Notes: generated from the sequence alone by a model not told the origin. Positions 46,090-56,684 are shown, counted from the stretch's first letter. The stretch: DNA of 64,000 nucleotides from Megascapheus bottae (GCA_024803745.1 JANJXV010000004.1:48005358-48069357); one strand, 5' to 3'. Made by a program: numbers and translations.

Positions 46090-48054
46090 AGTTTATCATA
46101 ATTTTGTATGCATTTTTATGTATATATGGTTATGTTTGTATTTCCATTATGATGTCCATAGCTTTGGGTATGCAGTTATTGAGTCCTCACTCTTGTACTC
46201 TTTGGATTTAATAACCGCATATTAAGGATACCATGCACCTTTTGTTCCTTAGGTCTTGACTTGTCTCACTCAACATGATTCCCTCTAGATTCATCCGCTT
46301 CCCTGCGAACGCAATTATTTTATCTTGTCTGTTTGCTATGTAGAATTCCATTGTATATACACCACATTTTCTGTATCCATTCATCTGCAGTAGGGCATCT
46401 GGATTGTTTCCATCGCCTGGCTATTGTAAATAGTGCAGAGATGAACATAGCTGAGCAGGTGTCTTTATAATATCCTGGGTCATGTTGTTCAGGATAGATG
46501 CCCAGAAGTGCTATGGTGGGATCATAGGGAAGGTCTATTTTCAGTTCTTTAAGGAACCTCCACACTGCTTTCCAGAGTGGCTGAACTAGTCTACATTCCC
46601 ACCAGCATTGTAGTAGGGTTCCTTTTTCTTCACAGCAACTGTCATTGTCTGAGTTCAAAATCTTGACCATTCTTGTTGGGGTAAGGTGGTATCTTAGGGT
46701 TGTTTTTATTTGCATTTCCTTTATGACCATAGATGATGAACATTTTCTCATAAGCTTTTCTGCCATTTTAATCTCTTCTTCTGATAGGTCTCTCTTTAGT
46801 TCCCTTGCCCATTTAGTGAATGGTTTATGGGGTTTGAGGGGGATTAGTTTCTTGAGTTCCCTGTAGATACTAGATATTAAGCATTTGTCAGATGTATTGT
46901 TGGTGAATATCTTTTCCCAGTTGGTTGGCTGTCCCTCTACTTTTGCAACTATGTTTTTATCTGTACAGAAACTTTTTATTTTTAGGTAGTCCCATTTAAT
47001 GAGTCTCTCTCCAATCTGTTGTGACCCTGGGATTCTGTTCAGGAATCTTTTGCTTGTGCCTATGAGTTCCAGTGTCTCTCCTACTTTATCATGTAGCAGT
47101 TTCATGGTTTCCAGTCTGACGTTGAGGTCTTGGATCCACTTTGAGTTAATGCTTGTGCATGGCGACAGGCGAGGGTCAATTTTTAGTTTTCTGCATGTGG
47201 CTGCCCAGTTTTGCTAGCACCAATAATTGAGTTGACTGTGTTTGTTCCATTGTATATCTTTGGCTCCTTTATCAAATACAAGTTGCCTATAGGTATGTCG
47301 TTCTATTTCTGGGTCTTCTATTCTGTTCCACCGATCTTTTTGTGCCAGTACCAAGCAGTTTTTGTTATTATGGCTCTATAGTAGAGTTTGAAGTCTGGTA
47401 TTGTAATACCTCCAGCATTGCTCTTTTTGCCTAGAATTGTTTTGGCTATTCTAGGTCTTTTCTTGTTCCATATGAATCTTTGGATTATATCTTCAATTTC
47501 TGTAAAGAATGTGTTTAGGATTTTGATGGGGATTGCACTGAATTTGTATATCAATTTTGGCAGTATAGCCATTTTCACTATGTTGATTCTCCCTAGCCAT
47601 GAGCATGGGATGTATTTCCATTTCCTAGTGTCCTCTTTAATTTCTTTCATTAGGCTTTTATAGTTTTCATTGAATAATTACTTTCCATCATTGGTTAAGT
47701 ATATTCCTAAGTATTTTATTGTTTTGGGGGCTATTGCGAATGGGATCATTTTCTTGATTTGGCCTTCTGTTTGTGTATTGTTGGTGTACAAGAAGGCTAC
47801 TGACTTCTGAAGGTTGATTTTGTATCCTGCCACATTGCTAAAGTGGTTTATTAATTCTAGAAGTTTGGGAGTGGAGTTTGTTAGGTCACTCAAGTAGAGG
47901 ATCATGTCGTCTGCGAATAAGGATAGTTTAATTTCTTCTTTCCCTATGTGGATACCTTTGATGTCCTTTTCTTGCCTTATTGCTCTGGCTAAGCGTTCCA
48001 GCACTATATTGAAGAGAAGTAGAGAGAGTGGGCATCCCTGTCTAGTTCCTGATT
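46090..48054 (-). mobile_element. LINE-1, 5'-truncated in RT domain, about 2 kb
   Basis: Second-subfamily L1 on the minus strand. It enters ORF2 just upstream of the FADD motif and runs through the C-terminal domain into part of the 3' UTR. It stops near 46090, about 200 bp short of the usual terminus seen at 40020-40150. Its 5' end touches another L1 3' end (48055). Confidence 0.93.
46320..48004 (-). pseudogene. LINE-1 ORF2 remnant (RT end and C-terminal domain)
   Basis: The best protein remnant in the window. It starts at 48004 with '[20 protein letters not shown]'. The reverse transcriptase catalytic FADD motif is intact ('[13 protein letters not shown]', about 47900). An in-frame stop follows at about 47678, then '[20 protein letters not shown]' in the same frame and a second stop near 47318. 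After a frame change, a 261-codon open stretch (47105-46320) holds the C-terminal domain with the Cys motif 'CWWECRLVQPLWKAVWRF' and 'YKDTCSAMFISALFTIARRW'. A final frameshift at about 46355 cuts the usual end. Endonuclease and most of RT are missing. Non-functional. Confidence 0.93.
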
Positions 48055-48340
48055 TTTACTTCATAGTTCAAATGACGTGTTTAACAAACAGGTATTAAAG
48101 AAGGGAATCTCTATATACAATCACTGGCACTTAGATTTTAGAACATAATCAAAATTAGGCTGAGGGTTTGTATGTCATAGATACATAATCTATGTAATAA
48201 AATATTATGTCTATAGAGTCATAAATTTTTATGACTATGTAGTTGTGTTTATATTTCCAATACCATCTCCGTAGCATTTGGTATGGTACTGCTTGGATCT
48301 AATAGCCACATATTAAGGATACCATGCACCCTTTGTAAAC
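48055..48340 (-). mobile_element. Second LINE-1 3' terminus, abutting the first
   Basis: On the minus strand, from 'gggtgcatggtatccttaat' (end of ORF2) to the terminus 'gtttgttaaacacgtcattt'. The tail then meets the 5' end of the L1 at 46090-48054. Same subfamily as 38741-40150. Confidence 0.88.
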
Positions 48341-48486
48341 TTGACTATTTTCACAATGCTGTAATTCTTCTGTAACCTCTGTGTGCTAGGTTTATTTTAG
48401 ATGATCTTGTTAACTGTGACAAGCAGTGAAGTTCTCACATTTACAACTCACAAATATAGAAGGAATGATTGGCTGTAAGCGCGCGC

Positions 48487-48540
48487 ATGTGTGTATGTGT
48501 GTGTGTATGTGTATGTGTATGTGTTTGTCTCTGTGTGTCT

Positions 48541-48606
<66 letters not shown>
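48487..48606. repeat. (TG)n then (GA)n compound microsatellite
   Basis: TG/TATG units (48487-48540) followed by an almost pure GA run to 48606. False frames rich in Ser/Leu and His/Thr arise here. Confidence 0.96.
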
Positions 48607-48610
<4 letters not shown>

Positions 48611-48845
48611 ATGAGGTGAGAGAAAGTTGAAGAAAATATTCACGAGGGAAAATGGTCAGCACTTTAAGCTCGAATGTAAACATGGAAATACTACAGGAGT
48701 CAGAAATGAATCAGGAATTGAGTAAACAATATGCTTATGCGATAGGAGTAAAAGGTATTTACCCAGCAGGAAACAAAACCTATACAGAAGTCAAACTTAA
48801 TCCCTCTCTAATTAAGGATTTGAGATTAGTGAAAGCTATGAGACT

Positions 48846-49265
48846 CTATTGATTTACACCTATAATCTTAGCTACTTAAAAGTTGGGATGAACAGGATTA
48901 TGCTTCGAGGTCAAGCCAGACATGCTTGAGACCCTTGTTCACATAGCAGGGCATAGTGGCTCATGTCTGTCTATTCTGCTTTGTGGAAAGGCGAACTTGG
49001 GATAACCATGGTTCCAAGCTGTCTTGAGCAGAAACGTTAGTGAGAAAGCAACTTACAGAAGAAGCCAGGCATGGTGTTTCATATCTGCCATCACTGGTAC
49101 AGTTGTTATCTTGAAACCAGGGCATCATTTTCCATACGTGCAACCTGGATAAGAAGAAAGACTGTCTCAAAAATAATCAATGAGAAAAAGCAATTGAGGC
49201 ATGCTTCATCAGAAAAGCATTTGTCTGACCAGCACAAGACTCTGAGTATAAGCTTCAGTATTCTC
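48846..49265 (+). mobile_element. Cluster of old B1-like monomers
   Basis: Successive B1-like left-arm pieces: about 48846-48940 ('cacctataatcttagctac'), 48945-49060 ('gggcatagtggctcatg...gagcagaaacgttagtgag') and 49065-49265 ('gccaggcatggtgtttcat...agactgtctcaa'). None has a normal Geo arm. The second shares 'agaaacgttagtgaga' with 60610. Confidence 0.65.
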
Positions 49266-49269
49266 CAAA

Positions 49270-49319
49270 AATATGTACTAGTAAGACCATTAGAAATATG
49301 TACTAGTAAGACTATTAGA
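49270..49319. repeat. 25-bp tandem duplication
   Basis: Two adjacent copies of a 25-bp unit containing 'atatgtactagtaagac', differing by one base (ccatt/ctatt). Confidence 0.9.
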
Positions 49320-49384
49320 AAAATCCAGAATGCTGCTTGAAAAGAAAACAGTTAAGATGTAATTAAATATTTGAAATCTCAGTG

Positions 49385-49450
49385 CGAAGCTAGGTGGTAG
49401 ATAATTCACCTAGAATTCACAAAGTCCTGGATTCAGTTACCAGTGCTGCA
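49385..49450 (+). mobile_element. ID-like monomer relic
   Basis: 'gctaggtggtagataattcacc', 'ctagaattcacaaagtcctgg' and 'attcagttaccagtgctgc' read as a decayed ID/tRNA-Ala-type monomer with no Geo arm. Confidence 0.6.
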
Positions 49451-49552
49451 AACAAACAAGAAACTAAATCAAGCAGAAGAATAAAACCCTATACCACAAA
49501 ACAGACATTTTGAACCAAGTATGAGGAATATGCCTGCAACCCCAGCACTACT

Positions 49553-49890
49553 TAGAATGATCTAGTTCCATCCATTTTTCTGCAAATGACCTAAATTCAT
49601 TTTTATGATTGTTGTGTGAAATTCCATGTTATGTATGTATACATACACAAAGACACAGACCCAGACACCCACCCACCCACCTGCTCATGAAATTGGTTGT
49701 TAAGCATCCCAGTTGAGTCTATTACCTTGCTGTTGCATAACTGTAATAAAATCTGTAGCAAGTGTCTTCTTGTATATTGATTTATACTCTTTAGGATATA
49801 CTCCTAAGAGTGGTGATTGTCATAGTGGCTGTACTAGTATTCATTTTTACCAACAATGTATGAGCTCCTTTTCTCCCCCCATCCTCGCAG

Positions 49891-49936
<46 letters not shown>

Positions 49937-50516
49937 TGTTTGGCATTCTGATTGGATGAGAGGGAATTTAGTATCATTTTGATGTGCCTTTCCTTCATAG
50001 CTAAAGATGTTGAACTTCATATAGCAGTTAGTCATTTGTATTTCCTCTGAGAAGTCTCTTCAGTTTACCTATTTATTTATAAGGTTTGGGGGCTTTTTTG
50101 TTGCTTACTATTTTTTCACTCTTTGAATATTCTGGCTATTACTCTTTTAGCCGTTGAATACCTGGTAAAGATTTTTCTCTCATTCTGTGGGTTGTCTATT
50201 GACTCCTCTGATAATTGTGTCTGTCTGCAGACATTCTTTAAGAAATTGAAGCAGTCTCATTTTCCAATCCTTTCTCTTATTTGCTGATTGCTTTGAGTCC
50301 TAGTCAGGAAATGATCACCTGTACCTCTATCAGCCAGGATTTTCTCTTGTTTTCTGCAATAGTTTCCAGGGTTCGGGTGTACATTATGATCTTCAATTGG
50401 TTGTAGAGTTGCTTTTTGTACACAGTGAGAGATAGCTGTCTAGTGTGGTCCTTTGCATGTAGATAAACAGTTTTCCCAGCACCATTTGTTGCAGAGGGCA
50501 GCTTTTCTCCAGTGTC
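49553..50516 (-). mobile_element. Ancient LINE-1, ORF2 region
   Basis: On the minus strand this is old L1 ORF2. 'cagcaccatttgttgcagagg' (50480), 'ttctttaagaaattgaa' and 'catttttaccaacaatgta' match in order the reverse complement of ORF2. A (TG)n tract (49892-49936) lies inside. A younger L1 stub is inserted at its right end (50532). Confidence 0.75.
49892..49936. repeat. (TG)n microsatellite inside old LINE-1
   Basis: About 22 TG units; not at a SINE tail. Confidence 0.96.
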
Positions 50517-50531
50517 AGAACAGCCATTTCT

Positions 50532-51083
50532 TTTTTTTCATATATTTTTATTGTAATTAATAGAAGGGTTACATTATATTCACCAGATAGAAGGTGCAAT
50601 ACTTCACATACGTTGATACCCTTTTTCATGTCTTGGTCCCCATTTCCCTCCCTCCACCTCTGCTTTTTACCCCCTTCCATATCCTATTTCAAATAACCAA
50701 ATAAACATATATGCAATATATCAGATAACAAGGCAAAATACTGTAACAATATGAGTTAACCAAGGGACAGCAAAAAAGATGAGATATAGCATAGTACAGT
50801 AAGGACAACAATCACTCATTACATGGCTTTTGTTTCTACATCCTGGAGGTCCTTTCGTTTAGCATCATACTATATGGCCTTATGTATCTAGATTTTGTTC
50901 TATTGTAAATCTCTGCTAGGAAAGGTTTCTACTGATTATGACAAATGAGGGAAACCATTGAGCCTATGTTCCTTTGAATCTGGCTTACTTTACTTAATAT
51001 GATTTTTTCCATATCTTTCCATTTCCTTACAAGTGGGGTGATGTCATTCTTTCTGATGGCAGTGTAGAATTTCATAGTGTATA
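50532..51083 (-). mobile_element. LINE-1 stub with TSD, inserted beside older LINE-1
   Basis: Type-1 3' end on the minus strand, from 'ctatgaaattctacactgcc' through the UTR to 'ttaattacaataaaaat'. A 15-bp TSD with one mismatch, agaacagccatttct / agaacaaccatttct, is at 50517-50531 and 51084-51098. Confidence 0.93.
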
Positions 51084-51098
51084 GAACAACCATTTCTT

Positions 51099-51234
51099 AG
51101 TGTAGGAGAAGAAGAGAGGCTCTCAGGTTGGAGAGTGCCCGAACTAAGTCGGTCTGATAGTATGCATGGAATCACAGATGACCACATAGAGATAAAGGGA
51201 TGTATTTTTTATTAAAGAATTTATTAACATTGAT
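51099..51234. other. Unassigned sequence between two LINE-1 ends
   Basis: About 135 bp of mixed composition ('gtgcccgaactaagtcgg' and following). It resembles neither L1 UTR type. Could be the end of the older element or unique DNA. Confidence 0.4.
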
Positions 51235-51305
51235 TTTTACATCATATTTCAAATGACGTGTTTAACAAACAAGTATTCAAGAAGGGAATCTCCATTTAAA
51301 AAGAT
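51235..51305 (-). mobile_element. Minimal LINE-1 3' terminus (~70 bp)
   Basis: 'caaatgacgtgtttaacaaac', 'aagtattcaagaagggaatc' matches the terminus at 48065-48110. Only the last ~70 bp were inserted or retained. Confidence 0.8.
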
Positions 51306-51810
51306 AATTAGGTACAAATTATGCAAGCAAAATGTCTTCTCTCGACACAGTAGTAAACAAAAGTTGTATGTGACATGTCTTGGTAAATGCATCTTTGCAG
51401 CAAATTCTATTTCTCAAATCATATCAACTCACTTAAATGTAGCTTTTAAATATATTGTTGAATAGAACAAGGGAAGAAAAAGTAGAAGAACCAAAGGCAA
51501 CTCATCTCCTAAGTGGAAATCAATACAATTCTAAAGTCATGATACAGCTAGATAGAGAAGTACCAACATATAGAGTGGACTTGGAGTGCTCATCAAAATA
51601 GAAGATGCTTTCTGTCCCTGAGCCAACAGAAAGACTTGGCACACGGCTTGTCCACGCCAGGATGCTTCACTTTCATCTGTGGCTACGAAGATGTCTGACT
51701 TACAAGATATAGTATGCATCTCGCCTCACAGTACCTGGAGACTCTCTCAACTTGAAAGCATGCTGTTTGCCCTTCCTTCCTTCTTTGACTTTTTCCTCAT
51801 ATTTTTCCCC
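51306..51810. other. Single-copy region
   Basis: About 500 bp with moderate GC at 51570-51760. The 60-codon minus frame (51537-51719) has no domain. Identity unknown. Confidence 0.4.
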
Positions 51811-52040
51811 CATTGTTGATTATGGGGCTTCAATTCTGGGCCTGGGCACTGTCACTGAGGTCTTCAGCTCAAGGCTGCTGCTCTACCACTTGAGCCACAG
51901 TACCACTTTCTGTTTTCTGGTGGTTAATTGAAGATAAAAGCCTCATGGACTTTAGTGCCCAGGCTGGCTTTAAACTGCAGTCCTCAGATCTCAACCTCCT
52001 GAGTAGCTAGGATTACAGGTGTGAACCATTTACACCTGGC
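51811..52040 (-). mobile_element. B1-like/Geo dimeric SINE
   Basis: Near-consensus minus-strand dimer: left arm 'gccaggtgtaaatggttca', 'tagctactcaggaggttgaga'; Geo arm 'tgtggctcaagtggtagagc' and 'cccagaattgaagcccc'. Approximate TSD ttcctcatattttt / ttccctcattttt at 51793 and 52041. Confidence 0.93.
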
Positions 52041-52053
52041 TTCCCTCATTTTT

Positions 52054-52534
52054 AAAATACTGGCACTGGGGTTTTAACTTAATATTTGAACTATAGTACT
52101 GTCACAAAAACATACATACATGTATGTACTTATACATACGTATCTAGATAAGTCCATCACTTTTTATGATTGAGTAATTTTCAGATAGACGCTTATAGTT
52201 TTGTCTATGGCCAGGCTAAGGGCATGGCCTTGTTTCCTGGACTTTCTGCTGTATCTTGGATTATAGATACATCCTACTATGCCTAGCTTATTGATTTTTG
52301 TGGGGGCTTTGCTAACATTTCCTTCAAGCTGGCCTTCGACGCAATCCTTCTGTGCTTTGTCTCTCAAGTAGCTAGCATGATGTGCATGCATTTCCCTGAA
52401 TAGATTTTTCATGGTGACTTCTGAAATATGAACTAACTGAGATTGTGGGGGGATCTATATCTATCTGAGACCTGTAGGGGCAATAGAATGAAACTAGGCA
52501 ACAGTCTGGATCCTATGTGGTATTTTTTTTATCT
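52054..52534. other. Single-copy region with a possible B1 relic
   Basis: A decayed minus-strand B1-like segment may lie at 52250-52380 ('caagctggccttcgacgc', 'caagtagctagcat'). Also a short CATA-rich run at 52100-52145. Nothing else. Confidence 0.45.
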
Positions 52535-52650
52535 TGTCATTTAAAATGTTTTATTGTTATTACCATTAAGTAGTTGTACAAAGACATTGCCATTCAACAA
52601 ATGAGTTTATCAATGCAATATATCTTGATTCATTTCACCCCTGACAAATT
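52535..52650 (-). mobile_element. Old LINE-1 3' UTR relic
   Basis: 'aagtagttgtacaaagaca' and 'aatgcaatatatcttga' align with 21260-21330 and 32405-32470. Confidence 0.75.
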
Positions 52651-53089
52651 TTTTATGTGCATGGAAACAACCAAGCAGCACACCCTCTTTCTTATTTAAA
52701 GCACTGCTCTGTGCCTTTCAGAGCCAAATCTAATCATGTTTCAGCATTATTAGGAGAAATAGGCAGTCATATCCAGAGGAACGTGAAGCAATAAAAGTGA
52801 TCGTCTTGGAAAGTATTAGGAATATACTATATAAAGGAGGGAACTTTCATTTTCGTTCATAAACCTCAGTAACAATGAGTTGACTATAAAATTGTTACTT
52901 TCATATACTGAAATTTCTTGGATAGTAACGATTTCATGGGATTCAGGCTAATAGACATTTTAATAGAAACCAAATTCATATATTAGTATGAGTAAACATT
53001 TCTGCATGTCAAAATAGGAAGACAAGATTGGGAAGTAGAGAGGAATAAAACTTTCAGTGTTATGGTCAGGATTTGTTGTTCAACATCAT
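52651..53089. other. Single-copy region
   Basis: About 440 bp, nothing recognised. Confidence 0.4.
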
Positions 53090-53107
53090 CTGATTTGTTA
53101 TTTTGTG

Positions 53108-53300
53108 TTTTTTTTTGCCAGTTGTGGGGCTTGAACTCAGGGCCTGAGCACTGTACTTGGACTTTTCTCAAGGCTAGTGCTCTACCACTTGAGCACCACT
53201 TCCAGCTTTTTTTTTTCTAGGTATGTGGTACCAAGGAATTGAACCCGGGTCTTCATGCATGCTAGGCAAGCAATCTACCACTAGGCCAAACTCCTGGCCC
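53108..53300 (-). mobile_element. IDL-Geo dimeric SINE
   Basis: Minus strand: 'ggggccaggagtttggcc', B box 'gggttcaattcc', Geo arm and A tail. The flanking TSD of the form ctgatttgt(t)attttg is at 53090 and 53301, with a one-base length difference. Confidence 0.94.
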
Positions 53301-53529
53301 CTGATTTGTATTTTGGGTGTAATAACAGGCAGTAACCTTGAGACTACCTGAGGAGGGTCAAGCATTGAGTAGCTATATGAAGCAAGGAAGAAAGTATCAA
53401 TAGAGTGAAGAGAATGGGTAAAAATATGATGCAATACTAATATTAAAGGGCTAAAGAGGTTTCAAAGGAAATGAAGTATAAAAATCAGGTTTGGGAGATC
53501 AGTGGAAAGTATTGATGAGTAATAGTCTT

Positions 53530-53895
53530 TTTTCCATATTTATTGTAATTAATAGAAGGGTTACATTATATTCACCAGATAGAAAGTGCATTACTTCACA
53601 AACATTGATACCCTTTAGCATATCATGATCCCCATTTCCCTCCCCACCCTGCTCAACTTGATTTCCCCCCTTCCCTATCTAATTTCAAATAACCAATTAA
53701 GCATATATAAAATATATCAGATAACAAGGTGAAATATTGTAACAATATGAGATAACCAAGGGACAGCAAAAGAGATGAGAGATAATATAGTACATTAAGA
53801 ACAACAATCACTCATTATAGGGCTTTTGTTTCTATATCCTGGAGGTCCTTACATTTAGTGTCATACTATATGGCCTTATGTATCTAGATTTGGTT
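53530..53895 (-). mobile_element. LINE-1 3' UTR stub
   Basis: Type-1 UTR on the minus strand, ending at the terminus 'ctattaattacaataaat'. Imperfect flanking repeat agtaatagtctt / agtaatattctta (about 53517 and 53896). Confidence 0.9.
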
Positions 53896-53907
53896 AGTAA
53901 TATTCTT

Positions 53908-54257
53908 AAGGAGTGTTTCATCATGATCAAGCATGATGAAGATATGGTGATGGCTTTAGCAATCAATGGGGCAATGGCAATTATCATGGTCCTAGAGCCC
54001 AGGGGACAGAAAATAGAGGGACTGAGGGAAAGCAATTAAAGCTGCTGCTGGGTGCAGGCTACTTTACTGGGAGCTTGCCTAGAAATGAGCAGATGAGGAG
54101 ACATTTGACAGTGATTATCCAAGACCCCAGGGAGAAAGAAAGAGAATATGCAGAAGAAATATTACATATTACATGGAGAGAACAAGGTCTCAAAGAGGCT
54201 CTTCTGTGAATCCCAATATGGCCTTCCAGCAGAACTTGTGAATCGAATGATGAATTG
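53908..54257. other. Single-copy region
   Basis: About 350 bp; no feature recognised. Confidence 0.4.
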
Positions 54258-54487
54258 GAGCAGGTACAGGTGACTCATGCCACTAGTTCTAAATCTTCAG
54301 GAGTCTGAAATCTGAGGATCGTGTTTCAAAGCCAGGCTAGACAGAAAATTTCACGAGACTCAATTTACTAACAACAAAAAAAGAAGAATCCAAGCCAGGT
54401 GTGCTGGCTCAAGTGGTAGGGAAGGAGCCTTGAGCTGAATAGCTCAGGGACAGTGTCTAGGCCCAGAATTCAAACCCAGTGACCAAC
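54258..54487 (+). mobile_element. B1-like/Geo dimeric SINE
   Basis: 'gtacaggtgactcatgcc', 'tcaggagtctgaaatctgagg', 'caaagccaggctagacag', then Geo arm 'gctggctcaagtggtaggga', 'cccagaattcaaaccc'. Confidence 0.87.
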
Positions 54488-54549
54488 CCCAAAAACCCCA
54501 ATACAAACAAACAACAGCAACAAGAAAAAACACAACAATAAGAATCCAG

Positions 54550-54634
54550 AACAGAGGTGAAGTGTTAGCCTTGAGTGAGGAAGCCAAGGGATAGCACCCA
54601 GTTCCTGAATATAAGCCATAGTACCAGCCCAAAA
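54550..54634 (+). mobile_element. Extra Geo arm fragment
   Basis: 'gaacagaggtgaagtgttagcc', 'ttgagtgaggaagccaaggg' and 'atagcacccagttcctgaat' form a second, free-standing Geo-type right arm 60 bp after the dimer at 54258. Confidence 0.7.
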
Positions 54635-54679
54635 TAAAAATAAAAGTATGTATGTATATGTATATGATTCTTGACACTA

Positions 54680-54878
54680 GGGGCCGGGAGTTTGGCCTAG
54701 TGGTAGAGTGCTTGAATAGCATGCATGAAGACCCAGGTTTGATTCCTCGGTACCACGTACATAGAAAAAAGCTAGAAATGGTTCTGAGGCTCAAGTGGTA
54801 GAGCTCTAGCCTTGAGAAAGTTCAAAGACAGTGCTCAGGCCCTGAGATCAAGCCCATGACTGGCAAAAAAAAATAATA
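54680..54878 (+). mobile_element. IDL-Geo dimeric SINE
   Basis: Left arm 'ggggccgggagtttggcc', B-box region 'aggtttgattcc'; right arm 'ggctcaagtggtagagc'. The perfect 12-bp TSD attcttgacact is at 54667-54678 and 54879-54890. Confidence 0.95.
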
Positions 54879-54890
54879 ATTCTTGACACT

Positions 54891-55734
54891 GTTTTATGTA
54901 AGATTCTGATTCAAAACTCTCATGGAAGGGTTTATATTTCTGTACATTCTTTTAATAGTGAAAACACTATATGCAAAGGAATGTAAAAAGAAAATGAACT
55001 TGACATGACATCACATGTCTGTGTCCTAACAGAAATAATTCTTTTTTGGTGTTTATTCCAGTTAAAATGCCACCTTTAGAAAAAAGTAAGGAATGTTATG
55101 CAACACAGTCAGGAAAATATTTTACATTTTATTTTATTTTTTTTAATATTTTACATTTTAATTTTTAAAAAGATCCATTTTACCTGCTTATTAGAGTTAA
55201 TCTTTTCCACCTGCTTACAAAAGTAGAAGTGTGTGTGTGTGTTTGTGCATTTATGTGTGTTTAAAAGTCTTAAATGTTTTAACAAAATATTTATATATTT
55301 GGAAAACTTTTGAGATTTTTTTTGCTAAAAACAATATAAAAAACAGAATAAATTATATTTCGTTTTACAATGTAACAAATGGATTTCTTATAAGGAGAGG
55401 TAAAAAGTTCCTGCAGCCACAAGAAAAAGTACTTCTTCTCCATGTACTACATTCCTCAACCCCATTTTCCACCCCCAATAAAAGGAAGCAAGGTATCAAG
55501 AGATATCACTGTGCTTTTGCCACACTAGCATTCAAATGATCTCAGGAACTGTATTGCAGCTGGAGATAAAAACTATCTGTTTGACTGTCACTTAGTTCGA
55601 ATATGCTTTCAGTGTAAGGGAAAGCTAATTTTTGTACATTTCCATGGGAGAGATGACTGAAAACTCACTGAAAGGTGCTCCTGTAATTACCACACACTTG
55701 TCCTGTAAGGGTAAGAAAAAAAGCCTATATCACC
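54891..55734. other. Single-copy AT-rich region
   Basis: About 840 bp. The 102-codon frame at 55231-55539 begins in TG-rich DNA and has no domain; not called. Confidence 0.45.
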
Positions 55735-55863
55735 TGGGTGTAATTCTGTGAGCTCTAATTAGGTGCCAGACACTAGCTGTGCATGTTAGAACCATTCAAC
55801 ATTTGAACTAAGTGTAATCTTATGGTATGGGCATTTGTATCATCTTGTTTGGTAGAGGAAGAA
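55735..55863 (+). mobile_element. MIR-like ancient SINE
   Basis: 'taattaggtgccagacacta', 'accattcaacatttgaac' and 'gtttggtagaggaaga' fit the order of the MIR core. Decayed. Confidence 0.6.
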
Positions 55864-55879
55864 TTGATGACTCATTTTA

Positions 55880-56070
55880 TTTTTTGTTTTGTTTTGTTTT
55901 TTTCTTTCAAGTCCTGGGGCCTGAGTACTATCCTTGGGCTTTCTCCAGTCTAGAACTTGAGCCATAGTCCCACCTCTGGCTTTTTCTATGTATGTGGTAC
56001 TGAGGAATAGAACCCGGGATTTTGTGTATGCTAGGTGAGCGCTCTACCACTAGGCCAAACTCCCAGCCCC
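55880..56070 (-). mobile_element. IDL-Geo dimeric SINE
   Basis: Minus strand: 'ggggctgggagtttggcc', 'agcgctcacctagcatac', Geo arm partly deleted, tail of T/G-rich runs (55880-55907). Imperfect TSD ttgatgactcatttta / ttgataactcacttaa (55864 and 56071). Confidence 0.9.
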
Positions 56071-56086
56071 TTGATAACTCACTTAA

Positions 56087-56684
56087 ATGACTTTTTCACA
56101 TGTTGAGATTTTGAATGTGGGATTCAACCTACTATTGGAAAACTGGTCTGTCTAGCAGTGAAAATTAAGTATGTTGTGGCAAAACAGCTCAGATATGATG
56201 GAAATACGTGTTAGAAGTAGCCATTTGTCAAAAGAATATCCTCAGGTGAAGGACAGTTTCTTCTTGACTGAGAAAAGAATCAAATATCATCCATGCCCTG
56301 TCATTCTGATTGCCATTTTCAGCTGTGTGTTCACTCATGCTGTTTGCTTAACCTCGATTTTTGCTTTGTTAGGATCTGATACTTTATGAAAGAAGGATAG
56401 TTCTCTCAAAATTGTGGGGTATTGTTTTATTCTATCTAGACTGATGTCAACATCTACTTACTTTTCTGTCATCAAATAGAAAAAAATGACCATTTAATAA
56501 ATATACCTATGTCTAACCAGCTGTGTGATCAGACCAACCACATGGCTATCATGGGAGCAGGGCGGGTGGTGAGTGGGGCTGGAGCCTTGTGACAAGAATA
56601 CTGCAAAGACAAGGCTCAGGCTCCCTTCTTATTAAGGGTCACTAGCTCAGCCTTTCATGATTTTTGCTGTGTTTCATGATTTAA
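56087..56684. other. Single-copy region
   Basis: About 600 bp. The 72-codon frame at 56171-56389 ends in a hydrophobic stretch but is unsupported. Locally GC-rich at 56540-56620. Confidence 0.45.

Noticed and set aside
46320..47105. 261-codon minus-strand open frame as a host gene
   Set aside because: Its sequence is LINE-1 ORF2 C-terminal domain (Cys motif, LVQPLW, ALFTIARRW), and it lies in a 5'-truncated L1.
51099..51790. Endogenous retrovirus or solo LTR
   Set aside because: No TG...CA ends with matching TSDs, no primer-binding site and no gag/pol/env homology seen here or elsewhere in the window.
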